From contig VZRG01000159.1 of NCBI GenBank assembly GCA_013397435.1, positions 396,816-460,815 of the forward strand: a DNA stretch of 64,000 bases, in the 5' to 3' direction. A program made the translations under genes and the position numbers. The notes below the pieces were generated by a model. That model had not been told where the DNA came from. It searched no databases and saw nothing but the letters and a program-made list of their open reading frames with translations. This DNA comes from Erythrocercus mccallii. Taxonomy: Eukaryota > Chordata > Aves > Passeriformes > Dicruridae. Of the stretch, positions 52,601 through 64,000 are shown piece after piece; within the stretch, counting starts at the first letter, position 1, and each line of letters starts with the position of its first letter.

Positions 52601-52979
52601 GACCATGATACTATTTCTATGGGCAGGGAAGAGTCTAGATATTTTTCTGAAATTTGTTTTATCATGCTTGAGATGCTTGCCTGACACTAGCATATGCAAT
52701 ATATGTAGCACATGAGAATTACTGATTTTGGATGTTGACTATGTCATTGGTATTTCTGCTCTGTGCAGTTTTTTCTGGCTTTTTATAGAATGTCTGTTCC
52801 ATTTTGTGGAAAACGGTTGATGGACTGATTGCTATGTTGAGAGATGTCAAAATCGAGTCTGTTAGCAGGTTCATGGAGTCACAGTTCAGCATAGAAACTC
52901 TGCAGTGTGTGTGTTCCTCCCACCTGGAGGATTGGAGACACAATTTTTTTCTCCCCAAAGTTTATTCTTCATATTCATA

Positions 52980-53165
52980 ACTTCTTTGTTGTGCAGGTGA
53001 CTGCACAATGGAACAGATTGCCCAGAGAAGTTATGCAGTCTCCCTCACTGGAGATATTCATGAACCATCTGGGATGCAATCCTGTGTAATGTGCTCTAGG
53101 AAGACCCTGCTTGAACAGGGAGGTTGAGCCAAAGGTCTTTTCTAAGTTTACCCATTCTGTGAATC
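52980..53165 (+). repeat. CR1 LINE 3' tail
   Basis: This encodes the CR1 ORF2 C-terminal motif AQWNRLPREVMQSPSLEIF. It continues with GATGCAATCCTGTGTAATGTGCTC near 53,071, GACCCTGCTTGAACAGGGAGGTTG near 53,103 and the tail CCATTCTGTGAATC near 53,151. It is 5'-truncated and lies 450 bases before the next coding exon. Confidence 0.92.
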
Positions 53166-53620
53166 ATATTAGCCATGCCAGATTCCTGTTCCTTTCCTTA
53201 CAACCATTGTTCCATCAACAAGGAGAGGGGAATAGGGTTCTTTCAAACTCTTTAACTCAGCACAACTTGTTGCATACTCTTACCACAGTTCAGTTTGCAG
53301 ATGGTAGGGTTTGGGATGGAATTGAGATGTTTTGGATGGTTTGAGTTTTTTGAAGGGAGTGTGTGTATGTATGTGTCTTTACACAGAAGGTTAGTTTTTA
53401 GCTGGCTTTTCCCCAGGAGTAAAAGACCCAACCATAGTGCTGAATGCTCTTGAGAGGATGATCAGGAGAGTTAATATAGGAAGGATCCGATGAGGGAGAA
53501 GATAACGGAAATAAAACTTTTCCTTTGGTTTTTTGTGGGTTTTTTTTAAGACCATAATTAAAGTCAAAAGCCAAGCATAGTTTTAACTAACTCATTGTTT
53601 TGCTTTGTTTTATGTTTTAG

Positions 53621-53771
53621 AAAAGTGGCCAATTAACATCTTGTACTGGCTGCAGAGCTCAGTGCAGGTTTTTTGACATGACTCAGTGCATAGGACCTAA
53701 TGGATATATGGAGCCATACTGCTCAACTGTATGCATGAACACACACAAATCAAAATATGCAAAATCACAAA
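53621..53771 (+). CDS. ZMYM2: ZMYM2 coding exon: MYM finger 5
   Basis: This exon encodes residues 507-556 plus one base of 557 (numbering assumes direct joining to the exon ending at 39925). Finger 5 is an unusual MYM unit with Cys514-x2-Cys517, additional Cys521 and Cys529, then Cys540-x3-Cys544. It lies in the conserved text CRFFDMTQCIGPNGYMEPYC. Start phase 0 follows from the AG at 53619-53620 after TTTATGTTTTAG. The donor is CACAAA|GTAAGT. The first residues, KSGQLTSC, align with the end of the region where a short preceding exon is expected in mammals. Confidence 0.96.
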
Positions 53772-54523
53772 GTAAGTGAAAAAGATGATGGGTTTTCATC
53801 ACTGCTAAGAGTAGACTTTATTTACAGTTTGAACACTGGGGGTGGGTGTGTTTGCTTTACAATTAGTCTATGCAGATGTGACTTCATAGTTTTCAACTTC
53901 ATTTAAAAAAAACCCAACATCTTCAGTTGAACACCAGCAAATGGACCCATGAGGATTAATTTTCCTCACTGGCCTTTTTTTGTGATGTTGGAAAGAATTT
54001 TCAGCTATCAGGGGGTTTCCTGTGAAAAAAATGCTGAAGCATAATGTGCTCTGATGTGTCACAGGATGATCGTGCAGGTTTTTTGCATATGAATTAATAT
54101 TATCTGAATTCTTGTGTGAATCCCACCTTGGATTTTTTTTGTTTTTCAATCAAGCAGGAGATGGATAAGAAGGGAGGTAGCTATAATGCATATAGATATT
54201 CTCTAGGTAAAGGTTTTGAGCTGGTAAATAACTCAAAACGTGTGTTCTTCAGTATGTGGAGCAGATCTCAACTTAAAGTTGAAAATGCTCCAGTGAATTT
54301 TATGGAAGAAGGTGTTTTCATATTTAGTACTGATGTTTAGTGAAAGTATTTATCCAAACTTTTGTAATTTCTTTTATTTGTGTGACTTGCAGAAGCTGAC
54401 TGGAAAATGGACTATAATCTTAGTTTTCCACATTAAAAAACTAAAAAGGGCTCACCTATAATACTCCTTTTTTTTCCTATTATTTTCTGTTTATTTTATT
54501 TGTAAACTACGTTTTTCTTTTAG
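53772..54523 (+). other. ZMYM2: Intron 6 of ZMYM2
   Basis: A 752-base phase-1 intron with GTAAGT donor and acceptor TTTTTCTTTTAG. No repeat is recognised; the open frames inside are short and have no known domain. Confidence 0.95.
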
Positions 54524-54639
54524 GTATGGAAATTATTTGCCACTTTTGTAAGCGAAACTCTTTACCTCAGTATCAAGCCACAATGCCAGATGGAAAACTG
54601 TACAACTTTTGCAGTTCCAGTTGTGTAGCTAAATTTCAG
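54524..54639 (+). CDS. ZMYM2: ZMYM2 coding exon: MYM finger 6
   Basis: This exon completes Ser557 and encodes residues 558-595. Finger 6 is contained in it, with Cys562-x2-Cys565 in IICHFCKRNSLPQYQ and Cys586-x3-Cys590 in YNFCSSSCVAKFQ. The donor is CAG|GTTAGC, weaker than most. Phases are 1 at the start and 0 at the end, so this exon and the previous one can be removed together without a frame change, but neither can be removed alone. Confidence 0.97.
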
Positions 54640-57600
54640 GTTAGCTGTTGTGTTAAATCTTTTCCTCCCTAAATATTTGTGTGCCTGTGTTTGTGTTAAG
54701 TATTTGAATGTTAAACTAACATGCTTGTATATACATGCTTGAGAATTACAAGTTACGTAGCAGGTGCTCCTGGCTCATAACAGTTTCTTTTCTCAAAGTG
54801 CTGTTTCATAATGGTAACACTAGCTGTTGTCTTAAACTTAAGAAATTGGATAATAACAACCAATTTCTGCTCTGTATTGTTAGAAAACATAAAGCTGTAT
54901 CGCTGCTCATGCTATATTTACCACTTTAGCCTCTTCATGGATGTGAGCCTTGCTGTTTTGCATTGAAGATCAACAAATTTAGCCTCTTTTGTACTAAACA
55001 CGGTAACAAAATTCTCACGTTGAATGTAGAACTAACAAAGGTCTGCCATGGAGAAAAGTGATTCCTTGTGAAATGACAAGTTAGAGCCTTGGCCGTTTCG
55101 TTTATGGACAAAACTAGCTGTTTAAATTGTGGCCAGAAACTGGGGGCTTGCAAGGCTAATGACATGCACTCTGGATGAGGCTGCTTTGCTTGTTAAAAGT
55201 GTCATATTTTCAGTATGAATTAAGGTTAAAGTGTAAGTGAAGTGTGTTATAGCCATTAGTCTCTTGATGATCAAAGGATATTTTTAAAGAATGTTTCAAT
55301 TTTTGTATATAAAAACATTTTTCCCAGATTTACGCTGGATAATTGATAATTGCTTCCTCATCTGTTGTTGAAGAGTTACACCCACACAAAGGGTTACCCA
55401 TTTGTCATTGAACTTCACTGTTTTCTGTCAACTGGACAGCAAATTGGTCTTTTAATTGCTTCTTTAGTATACCCTGGGTAGGACCCCTATCATACAGTCA
55501 TGTTCTGTGTTTCCATCATAACCAATTTGGTAGGTGTCTGTCAGTGGAACTGATTAACAGAATACCTGTGTATTGTTATTATGTAATGACAGACCTGTAA
55601 TACTTCTGGCAAACTCATTTAACATCTATTTTATTGTACGTGATTTTACAATTAATTGCATCCCCAAGAGCTCTTGGAACAAATACAGCCAGGGAATGAT
55701 GAATTGAACATGGACCTTCTTGGATTTGCACATAAGTCAACATTAAGCAACATTATTGAATAGCACTGCCAGATCATTTAATGCTGGTTGTGGGTTTGTG
55801 GTCTTATTGAGCCCTTGTGCTCATGCTTCTGTCGCAGTCTCAGTGCTGGATGTAGATCTCGGTATTGTAGTGGAATTTAATTGAAGCAGCCTTGCAGTCT
55901 GTGAGTTCTCAGTAAAGACCAAGAGTGGGTAGTTGTCACTTACTTACTAGTTTGCTAGTTTGCTTGCTTACTTACTTAGTTTGCTCAACCAGCACTGCTG
56001 AATTTTAAATTTTTATAGCTTTTGTATAGTCACTGTGTAGAAGAATAAAATATTCACCATAAGGCTAGAGTTGAATGTATGACAACAGCTTCTTTGTTGT
56101 GTTCATTTAGTATTTAGATGGAAAGGTTGGTATACCACAATGTGAGCACTGGACTGTTAAGTGTTCCCTTGAGGCTTCTCTTGTACCTGACATGTCAGGT
56201 ATTGAACCTAAATTGAAAAAAAATGGTCGATTTACTATGGTGCTCCATATTTTTCAGTGTTTACTAATGGAGATAATTCTTGCTTCAATTTTCTGGCATC
56301 ATATTCATCCCTTTTTCCTGCTGTGCCTGTTCTTCCTAGACTTTCTCCTTTAGGGGTTCTCCTCAGAACAGAATAATTGCTATTTTGGGCCTGTGTTTCC
56401 TCCCTTCTGCAAGTATTTTAGTCCTTTTGGTTTACAAATGTGTAAGTTTGTTTAACAGGACCTCAGGATTGGTTATAATTGTGTCTTCCAAATAACCTTT
56501 TGTTTCTAGCTAGTTGTTCTTTTACTATATTGAAATATTGGAAAGATTCAGCTGAGCTACATGTTGTACAGGTTATGTCCATATCTACATTCTCCTTTGA
56601 GCAGCCAGCCTGTAAGAGCATTCGATCTTGTAAGAAAGAAAGTGAAAGAGAGAGAACAGCCTGCTTTACATATTTTTTGTTCGGTAATTGGTGGCAGAAT
56701 GGTGGGACTGAATCTTGTCTTCCACACTGTGTCTTGGAGGATGTTATTGCAGAGTTGAAGATGGAACTGTTCCCAAGGTGTACTGTTTTAAATCAATATT
56801 AATACTGCTACTTTTACTGGGTCAATTGAAGACCTTGCTGTTAAGGGAAAAATAAACTACTGATTATTTATTGTGAACGTGGAGGCTGTAATACAAGTGT
56901 CTTCCCAAAGTTAGCAGCTGTGTAAGTGTTTGACAGTACAAGCTATCTGCCAAAACACAAGTCTGTGCAAAAATTTGTGCTGAAGCTTGAATTGATTTGG
57001 TGTTTGTTTCCAATTTATGGATGTATGTGGAGAACTGTAGGACCAGTATGGGTAAGAATTAGAAGTGCAATGGTTTTTAGCAGCATACTCTCTCTGGTTA
57101 TTCACCAATGCTATTCTTTTTCACCTTTGTGATGGAGCCTGGAAGTGTTCTTGGCTATATACATTACATCTCTTTCTTGTACACGCATGTGTGCACACAG
57201 ACTGTGGATGCTGAAAGTATAGTCAGAGAGAAAGTCAGACTTTTCCCAAGTATTGCTCTGGGGGAGCTGTAAGAAGCTCAGTAAAGGAATTAAAACAATC
57301 CTTGCAGCTATTGTTTTGCATCTGCTGTTTACTTGCAAGGTGTTTGTGAAGAGGTGGTGTTCCTAATTAGCTGATCATGGTGAGGTGTTGGTTTGTGGAC
57401 CAGCCATATCCAGCTCTCTCTGTACAGTCTAGAAAAGATGTGAGTTCTAATATGCTCTGACCCCTTGCCTTTTGAGAAGGCGTGAGAGTCGTGTGTCGTT
57501 ATTCAGCCGTCCTAGTACAATAGCGACACACAGACAAATACTGTTCTAAATTTGATAATAAAAATACTTGAGACTTCCATGCCCAGGCTGGAAGGTCTGT

Positions 57601-60600
57601 GTGTGTATGAGTGCAAGGGAAATGTTTGTTTCCTTCCCAGTTTCATTCAGTGCCCTTGTTTTTGCTTGTGGAACTGTCCTAATGAATGAGACCAAGTAGA
57701 AGATTCCTCATAAGTGCTTCTCTCATGCACATTAAGAACAGCTTGATTCTTTCAAAGATGTTGGGGTTTTTTTCAGCTGGAAAAAACAGCTAACCTTAGT
57801 CTGGCTGTCTACTAGCTCTTCCACATTTACTCTTATATACAGAAATGTTTCCACAATTTGGTTTCATGTTGCTGTGAGCAAGGGTAACCCTCTATCACAT
57901 ATGCTGCCAAGGCAGGGGCAAGCCAGAAGCTGTGCTGCTGTGGTGGTCTTCTCAGATGATTCTGGGCTGTTTTCATTTTTAAACTGGCAACTTAGAGCAG
58001 TTTGAGCTGGTTGCATTGAAGACTGAAAAGGGCTTTGGAGTGGTTTTTTTGCCTTGCTTACACTTCCCATGCTCGTTATTCAAGGCAGGCTCTGGGAGAA
58101 ACAAACACTGGTGAATGACTTCAAAGATGTCTTTGATACAGCGTAGCATAGATAAAATTTTGTGTTCAGGGTGACTGGTGAAAGATTTTAATGAATTTAT
58201 GATTTTTTTTCTTCTATTATTCTTTGCGTGCAGTTATGCTCCCAAGTAATTCCTAAAGGTACTTCAGTTACCTTTTAAGTTAGAAGCAAAGCAAGATGGT
58301 GAAAATACTACATGCATGTCATCTTGGCTCAAAATATTATGCAGAAGTCCTTAATTGTAAACAGGATAATTGAAATTTTAAAGAGGCATACAAAATAATG
58401 CTCTGATTAACTTGATTTAAAAAACGTCTCCTGCTTGGTTTAGAAATTTCAGTAATATGAATTCAGTTCTTTACAGATTTTTCTGGAAAAATACTTAATT
58501 ACCAGAGGAACTCATAATAAAAAACATTACTTTTGGGGTTTTTTTGGAAGCAATAACACTTAATAGGTTAGATTTGTTTAATTGTTTCATAGTTGCGCAT
58601 AAATTTCCTTTAAAACAAATTCTAATATTAAATAGTCTCAAACTTTGCTCTTCTCACTTCTCTAGCTTTTTGTTATTTTAAAATTATCAGCCTTCTAGAC
58701 TTTGTGAGTCTGAATTTTTCCCCCAGTAAACAGTAATGGAAAGAAATAAAAGAAGGTAACTGTAGCATACTTCAGAAAACAATGGAAAGTTATGTTTTAC
58801 TTCTCATTTATAGCCCTCACAATAGGGTGTTTGGGTCCCATATTTCAAGGTAACTACAGATGTGAAAGATAAGAGTTGCTTTTCATTTGATGACCACTTA
58901 GTATATCTCATCTTCATTCCTCCCTCTGTCTTCAGTGTTTCTGTACAAGTTGCCACATCTGCTGGTTCTTTACATCTCCGTCATTCCTGAACTGGAGATG
59001 CTGGGTATTCTTGATTACTTTTCATTTTCAGTGAGAGCTTCTAGGGCTTCCATAAGCCACACAGCAGCATGTGTTGAGCATGGTGTTTGCTCTGTGAAGA
59101 CACCTGCAAATGCAGAAGTGCACAGGTTGGACCTTGCAGTTAAAAATGCCTTTGTGGCTCTCCTGTTTGTGCAAGTCTTCAGCTATTTAGAGCAGCCAAA
59201 GTGAAGCAACCTTGCTCAGCCACAGGGACATTTGCTGGATATCATGGGAGAAATATGATATTGTGTGTAGGCATCAGAAAAAAGTTATTCAAGAAGTTTG
59301 TTGTTGAAGTTTGTTACAAGCCAGTGGGCCATTGAGGTACAGGTGTCATCTTTCTGCTGCCTGGCATTTGGTTCTCGGGTACTGCCTGTGGTTGGGAACT
59401 ATGCATGATTACTTAATGTCTGCAAATTCTTGATACAGAATGAATGCAGCTGCATAAATGATGCTGTTTGCACTGCCAGCTAGCACTCAGCAGTACCAGC
59501 CCACATAGATCAGGGTTTACATTAGCAATATTTCTCAACATAGTTTTAAATTTATTTTTTAGCATAGGTAAATCCTTACTAACATGAGGGATCTGAAGAA
59601 AAGTGTCCTGTAACAGAAATGATCTGGATTTTACACAGTGGAGAGGTAGTAACAAATCTGTCAGAAGAGAATTCGTCTTTAAATATATTTGTTTTGTTGC
59701 AAATAGTGTGGGAAAGTTTGTTGAGAAGACAGATGTAAGAAGTTTGTCCTTGATTCTTCAAGTGTCTGTGATTACTACTGATGCAGATTTTTGTCTTGAA
59801 AATCACATATATAATACACCAATAGTTCTTGGTTAATCAGGGAATATATGAAAACACTTCATTCTGTTGGCACATATAAGACATACTGAAAGATACAGGT
59901 ATGGTATAATTGATTGCCTCAGAAATGCATTAAAGAAATTCCTCAGTTACAGAATTAAATTCTCATACCTACATGTGCAATCTGTAGTATTTTTCTCAGT
60001 TTTAAAACCCTGGATTGTTTAGAGGCTGGCTGTGTGAATAATTGCATCTTCCTGTTATGGGGTTGAGGCTACTTAGGACTTTTAGCTAGTTTTTTCTTTT
60101 ATCTGAGTAGATGTGAGGTTTCTCACTAAAAGTTTTTTACTTTGGTAGTTGTATTTTCAAGTGGTACACTTACATAAGATGTTGATCATCTGCCTTTATG
60201 AGGTTTGGCTTTGAAAATGTTTGTTTGTTGGTCTTTATCTCTCTGTCATGAAAATAATACAAGCTGTGAAATATATTCTTTGAAAATATGTGTTCTGTGA
60301 TTAACAAAAGCGTTCAGTTTGAGGATACTCTTTGTTCATTTTTACAAAAAATGTGTTTGCCCTTAAATAAAAGGCATAAGAAAGGTAAGGTAAAAAAATA
60401 TGACGTAAAGTAAGTAGAGTGGAATTAAGGGTAAAGAGTGAAAATTGGAAAACCTGAGATGACAAGGGAAAAGGAATTAAAGAACCAACCTGCTGTGCTT
60501 TTGCCAGAAATACTCTTGAGTTTATAAATAAACTCCTAAATTCTCAAACACTGTAAGTTTAATTGCAAAAAGCCTATGTTTTAAAAGTAACTGGTTTTTT

Positions 60601-60633
60601 GGTGATGTGTGTATATATATTTATGTTTTTCAG
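54640..60633 (+). other. ZMYM2: Intron 7 of ZMYM2
   Basis: A 6 kb phase-0 intron with donor GTTAGC and acceptor TTATGTTTTTCAG. It contains a CTTA/TTGC-type tandem stretch at 55,937-55,985 and otherwise no recognisable repeat, exon or RNA gene. It is unusually poor in CR1 compared with introns 2 and 5. Confidence 0.93.
55937..55985 (+). repeat. CTTA / TTTGCTAG tandem stretch
   Basis: Short imperfect units of CTTA flank two TTTGCTAG-like units in intron 7. Confidence 0.75.
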
Positions 60634-60750
60634 ACTCTCAGTGTTCAGTCTTCAACAAATGGTCAGTTCGTCTCTCCCAGTGATATTCAGTTGAAATGTA
60701 ATTATTGCAAGAGTTCCTTCTGTTCAAAACCAGAAGTACTGGAATGGGAG
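60634..60750 (+). CDS. ZMYM2: ZMYM2 coding exon: linker and first half of MYM finger 7
   Basis: This exon encodes residues 596-634 (39 codons, phase 0 at both ends). A Ser/Thr/Gln linker of about 20 residues precedes Cys617-x2-Cys620, in DIQLKCNYCKSSFCSKPEVL, with an extra cysteine at 625. The second cysteine pair of the finger is on the next exon. The donor is GAG|GTAAGA. It is a symmetrical exon, so skipping would keep the frame but remove the first half of finger 7. Confidence 0.97.
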
Positions 60751-61324
60751 GTAAGAGAGGATGTTGGTGTTATTCTTAGAATGATTATGTGTTTAAAAGT
60801 TTAAACTTAGAACGTTAGTATGGTTTTTCTAGCTATTTTATAAGGTATTGAAGTTTCTTTTAAAAAGTTCACTTAAAATCTACCTGGTTCTGTAGAACAG
60901 AATTTAATTTCAGTATGGATAAAAGCTGAAGTCTTTATTCATAAATACTATCTGTGGAATTTAAAAAAAAGTTTTCTCAGATCAGCTGTAAGTCTGAAAT
61001 CTGCTTTCATCTTCGGTTATTGTAGATACGATAGACCATTATTGCACTTCTTTATGAACTGAGAGAAGTATCTAAAGAGGATATGCTGAAATTGAGTGGC
61101 ATATTTTCAGTGTTTTCATGTGAAATTAGGAGTATTTGTAGCACTGTCAGCTCAATTGGGATTTGTAAATCTTTTAGCTTTAGAAGTCATTCTAATTATG
61201 TGTTCGCACTTGAGTTTACTATGTAAGTTGTCTGAATGGCAACTATTATTTCAAGTTGCACTAGTTAGACCTTAAGATTTTATCCATTAACCTTATTCAC
61301 GATGCTTTGCAACTTTGCATTTAG
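60751..61324 (+). other. ZMYM2: Intron 8 of ZMYM2
   Basis: A 574-base phase-0 intron with GTAAGA donor and acceptor CTTTGCATTTAG. It splits MYM finger 7. No other feature is seen. Confidence 0.95.
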
Positions 61325-61475
61325 AACAAAGTGTATCAGTTCTGCAGCAGAGCATGTTCTGATGATTATAAGAAACTACACTGCATAGTTACATACTGTG
61401 AATACTGTCAGGAAGAGAAAACACTCCATGAAACCGTGAATTTCTCTGGTATCAAAAGACCCTTTTGCAGTGAAG
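61325..61475 (+). CDS. ZMYM2: ZMYM2 coding exon: second half of MYM finger 7 and most of finger 8
   Basis: This exon encodes residues 635-684 plus one base of 685. It starts NKVYQFCSRACSDDYKKL, giving Cys641-x3-Cys645 of finger 7. It continues with Cys659-x2-Cys662 of finger 8 in IVTYCEYCQEEKTLHET, and ends at Cys682-Ser-Glu, just before the last cysteine of finger 8, which is on the next exon. The donor is GAAG|GTATGT. It is the last coding exon in the window: no exon encoding the expected continuation (Cys-Lys-Leu-Leu-Tyr-Lys in mammals) appears before 64000. Confidence 0.97.
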
Positions 61476-64000
61476 GTATGTATGTTTTTGGTTTATTTCT
61501 GAGATACTGGTCATTGTTGCACTGAAGTTGACTTACTTGTTTATAAATAATGTTAAAATTTAGGGTAACAACTCATTCTGTTGTACTTGAAGCCAAACAA
61601 GAAGTCTCTTCATTACTAATTTTGAAGTGATTTTACCTGTTATTATTAGTGCAGGTACTTATAAATTTATCTGAGCTGCCTCTAGAGCTTTTCACCACTT
61701 AGTCCAGGTTAAGGTTAACACATTTCAATGTGTGTGTATATAAATACATATATATGCACATTGCATATATACATATGCACAAAAAGATTATATATATATT
61801 TTAAATGTGTGCAGTAGTGCATATACAACATTAACTGCACAGATGAACAAGCTTTCTCTTTGATTAGCATTTTCTAAATTAAGTACAACAGTAGAAGTTC
61901 TGTGTTGGTTTAGATTGGTTACTTAAGCAATAACTTGAATGATACTTGTTGCTGTGTGTTGATTACTGTCACTACAATTTGCTTGACTAATTACTTGAAT
62001 TTTCAAAAAGAAAACAAACTAAAAGGGAACTCTGTGGGCCTATGATTCTTTTAAGTTGCATTAAAGCATGGTTTTAATAGAAATAGCAAAATAGATTTTT
62101 AACAAAGACCTATCCTTTCCACTTCTGGTGAGCTCTCCTTTGATACTGGTATTTAAACATGATCTTAGAAGTTTAACTACAAGTTTGGATGACCTGTCAT
62201 TCACAAATATGCTGAATATTTTTTTCTTTAGTTATAACAACAACACTTCCAGTGTCATTTGATAAGACCTCTGGAAGATCTCTGCTTTCAGGCATATTTA
62301 ATAGTAGATATGGGAGTTTACTTGCAGGAGAATCCTAAGCTGGAGAGGGTTGGAATGCAGGGCTGAAGGCAGTCTTCCCATGATGTCATTCCCTTAGAGC
62401 TCGGGACTCTGCAGTCTTTCATTTCTGAAGAATGGAGTGTGGTGTTCTGGACTGCAAAACGATAGCTGGAGAGTAAAAAACAGACAAATTGAGGCCCAGC
62501 CTTACACTGTATCATTGCATTGCTCAGCAACCTCTAGCTAGAAATTGTTTCTGTGAATGAAACAATTCCACAGAATGCATTCAAACAAGAGCAAGATACT
62601 TTTCTGGAGATTAAAGTATTTGCTTCTATTACTGTGCATATTTATGACTCCCTCATTTTAAATCCGGGTGGCTGTTGCAATGCAATGAGTCGGATTCATA
62701 ACGCCAGCTATGCCAATACTACTTCTGTGTGAGGGGGCTTGAAGTAAGTGAGGACTTTTGTTTCCTATATGAAAATCTGAGGAAGAAAAAAAATCAAACC
62801 AGTCTCTCCTGTGTAAATATAAATACTTAGTGGAGGTAATCTGTTGCCAGATGTCTTAGTGTGGGTCTTGAGTGTGCAGGTGGTGGACTGCCAGCTCAAG
62901 AGCAAATACTGTTTATGAGGGTGAATGTGCAAAATGTTACCTTAAAGACAAAGTTTATCAGCTTGCTGTGATGATCTGAATCACTGAGTAGTAGAGAGAG
63001 CATAGTCAAAAGCACCATTAATTAGATTGTAAGTTGAATAAGAACAGTGCATACCTGCCAGCTGTAGCTGAGGTCTGCTTTGTGCTGCATATGACAAAGA
63101 GCTGTATGTGTTCCTGTTGCAAATAAACCAATGAGCTGGACAGAAATTCTAAAGGAACCCTAGATCATTTATTTTGAAGGAAAACCAGCAATTGTTATCA
63201 ATGGCTAAAGAAATAGTGCAATCCAAGAATTAATAGTGCTTAGATCTGATGTGGGAAGGACAGGGCCAGGACTTTCGGTGAACTTTTGGAGGCTAACAAA
63301 TAGAAGTTCCATCATCAGATGTGACAGATTTTTCTTCCCCCTTTTCCAGGCACCTAAACATCACTGGTTTGTCCTTAATTTCAAGGCTTTTTTCCAGATA
63401 TATGTCCAACCGTTTGTGAAATAGCAAAACCAGTACAAGTACCAAATACTTGTTGGATGTCAAGGCCATCCAGGTTTTGATATTGCAGATTGTTCAAGGA
63501 ACCTCACCAACACAGATTATTTTTTTGAGCATGTAATTATTCTTCATGAGAAGACAATGTATCATAGTTTGAGAAGGAATAGCCAGAGGTGCTCAGTCAC
63601 AAAAGCTTCTTTCGGAATTTTTGGAAGAAATTGAACTCTCAAGGGAAAATGTGGGGAATTTTCAGGGGAGCATTTATAGAAGTCTCCTAGATAAAATCAG
63701 AAGTTAAACATATGTTGAAATTTCTGCAAGTGTACTTACTTGTTCATCTTCGTGCAAACTGATGGGAAAGCAAATATAAGATCAGCCACAGATATCTCTG
63801 AACTGCTTACAGCTGCCCAGCTGGAGTTGTCATTGTTCCCATTCTTCATACCTGAGGGGTTTTTTTCACACATGCTTATACATATATATTTACACACAAA
63901 CCCCAGCACCCACATTTAAGTCTTTTGGGTTAGTATTTCTGTGTGGTTTTATTCCAGCTCTGTTTTTTTATATGTTCCTCTTGAGACACTTAAAAACGTG
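61476..64000 (+). other. ZMYM2: Intron 9 of ZMYM2 (partial, runs off the window)
   Basis: At least 2.5 kb of a phase-1 intron beginning GTATGT. It contains a TA/CA-rich stretch at 61,727-61,800 and no recognisable exon, CR1 copy or RNA gene. Confidence 0.9.
61727..61800 (+). repeat. TG/TA-rich low-complexity stretch
   Basis: A degenerate alternation of TGTGTATATA, CATATATATG and TATATATATA units in intron 9. Confidence 0.75.

Larger units (their letters stand above)
39926..53620 (+). other. ZMYM2: Intron 5 of ZMYM2 (13.7 kb)
   Basis: The longest intron between coding exons in the window. It holds a TTAC-rich stretch at its start and CR1 copies at 41,800, 48,790 and 52,980. The mammalian protein has about 24 more residues at this junction (beginning VGSHPSF and ending near MQPE, as I recall it), encoded by a short exon. 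I looked for a matching exon in this interval and could not find one. Outside the repeats the open frames are short and unremarkable. Confidence 0.85.

Noticed and set aside
1..64000. CRISPR array, operon, phage, tRNA or rRNA genes
   Set aside because: The sequence is a vertebrate nuclear locus; no regularly spaced repeats, no tRNA promoter boxes in a foldable context and no ribosomal sequence were seen.

Overview
The window is vertebrate nuclear DNA, most probably from a bird. It carries many CR1 LINE fragments of the avian type, 5'-truncated and ending in the ATTCTRTG-like terminal repeats. Gene spacing is low and introns are long. One protein-coding gene is recognisable: the 5' two-thirds of ZMYM2 (ZNF198), on the + strand. 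Identification rests on near-continuous protein similarity, recalled from knowledge of the vertebrate family, across eight coding exons that join in a single open frame.

Layout. Positions 1 to about 8,680 are AT-rich DNA with four CR1 remnants and no recognisable gene. About 8,690 to 11,480, with a satellite block near 12,025-12,215, is a large CpG island that should hold the ZMYM2 promoter and non-coding first exon(s). A roughly 20 kb intron 1 follows. Coding exons lie at 30415-31267 (start codon at 30415), 35645-35930, 38752-38917, 39713-39925, 53621-53771, 54524-54639, 60634-60750 and 61325-61475. Together they give 2,053 nt, or 684 codons plus one base. The gene leaves the window in the following intron, so the rest of the MYM array, the Pro/Val-rich segment and the C-terminal Crypton-derived domain are not here.

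The encoded product has an acidic N-terminal region with two SUMO-interaction-like motifs, followed by MYM-type zinc fingers built from paired Cys-x2-Cys and Cys-x3-Cys elements. In the family this protein is a nuclear SUMO-binding co-factor of the LSD1-CoREST-HDAC repressor complex.

The more notable observations are these: a short exon expected from the mammalian protein between the fourth and fifth MYM fingers was not found; exon 4 has a non-consensus 5' splice site with a competing GTAAAC 14 nt upstream; several CR1 copies are nested or inverted; and intron 1 begins with a dense G-quadruplex-type run. I found no CRISPR array, operon, tRNA, rRNA or other genetic system, and nothing in the window that I would call a previously undescribed system.
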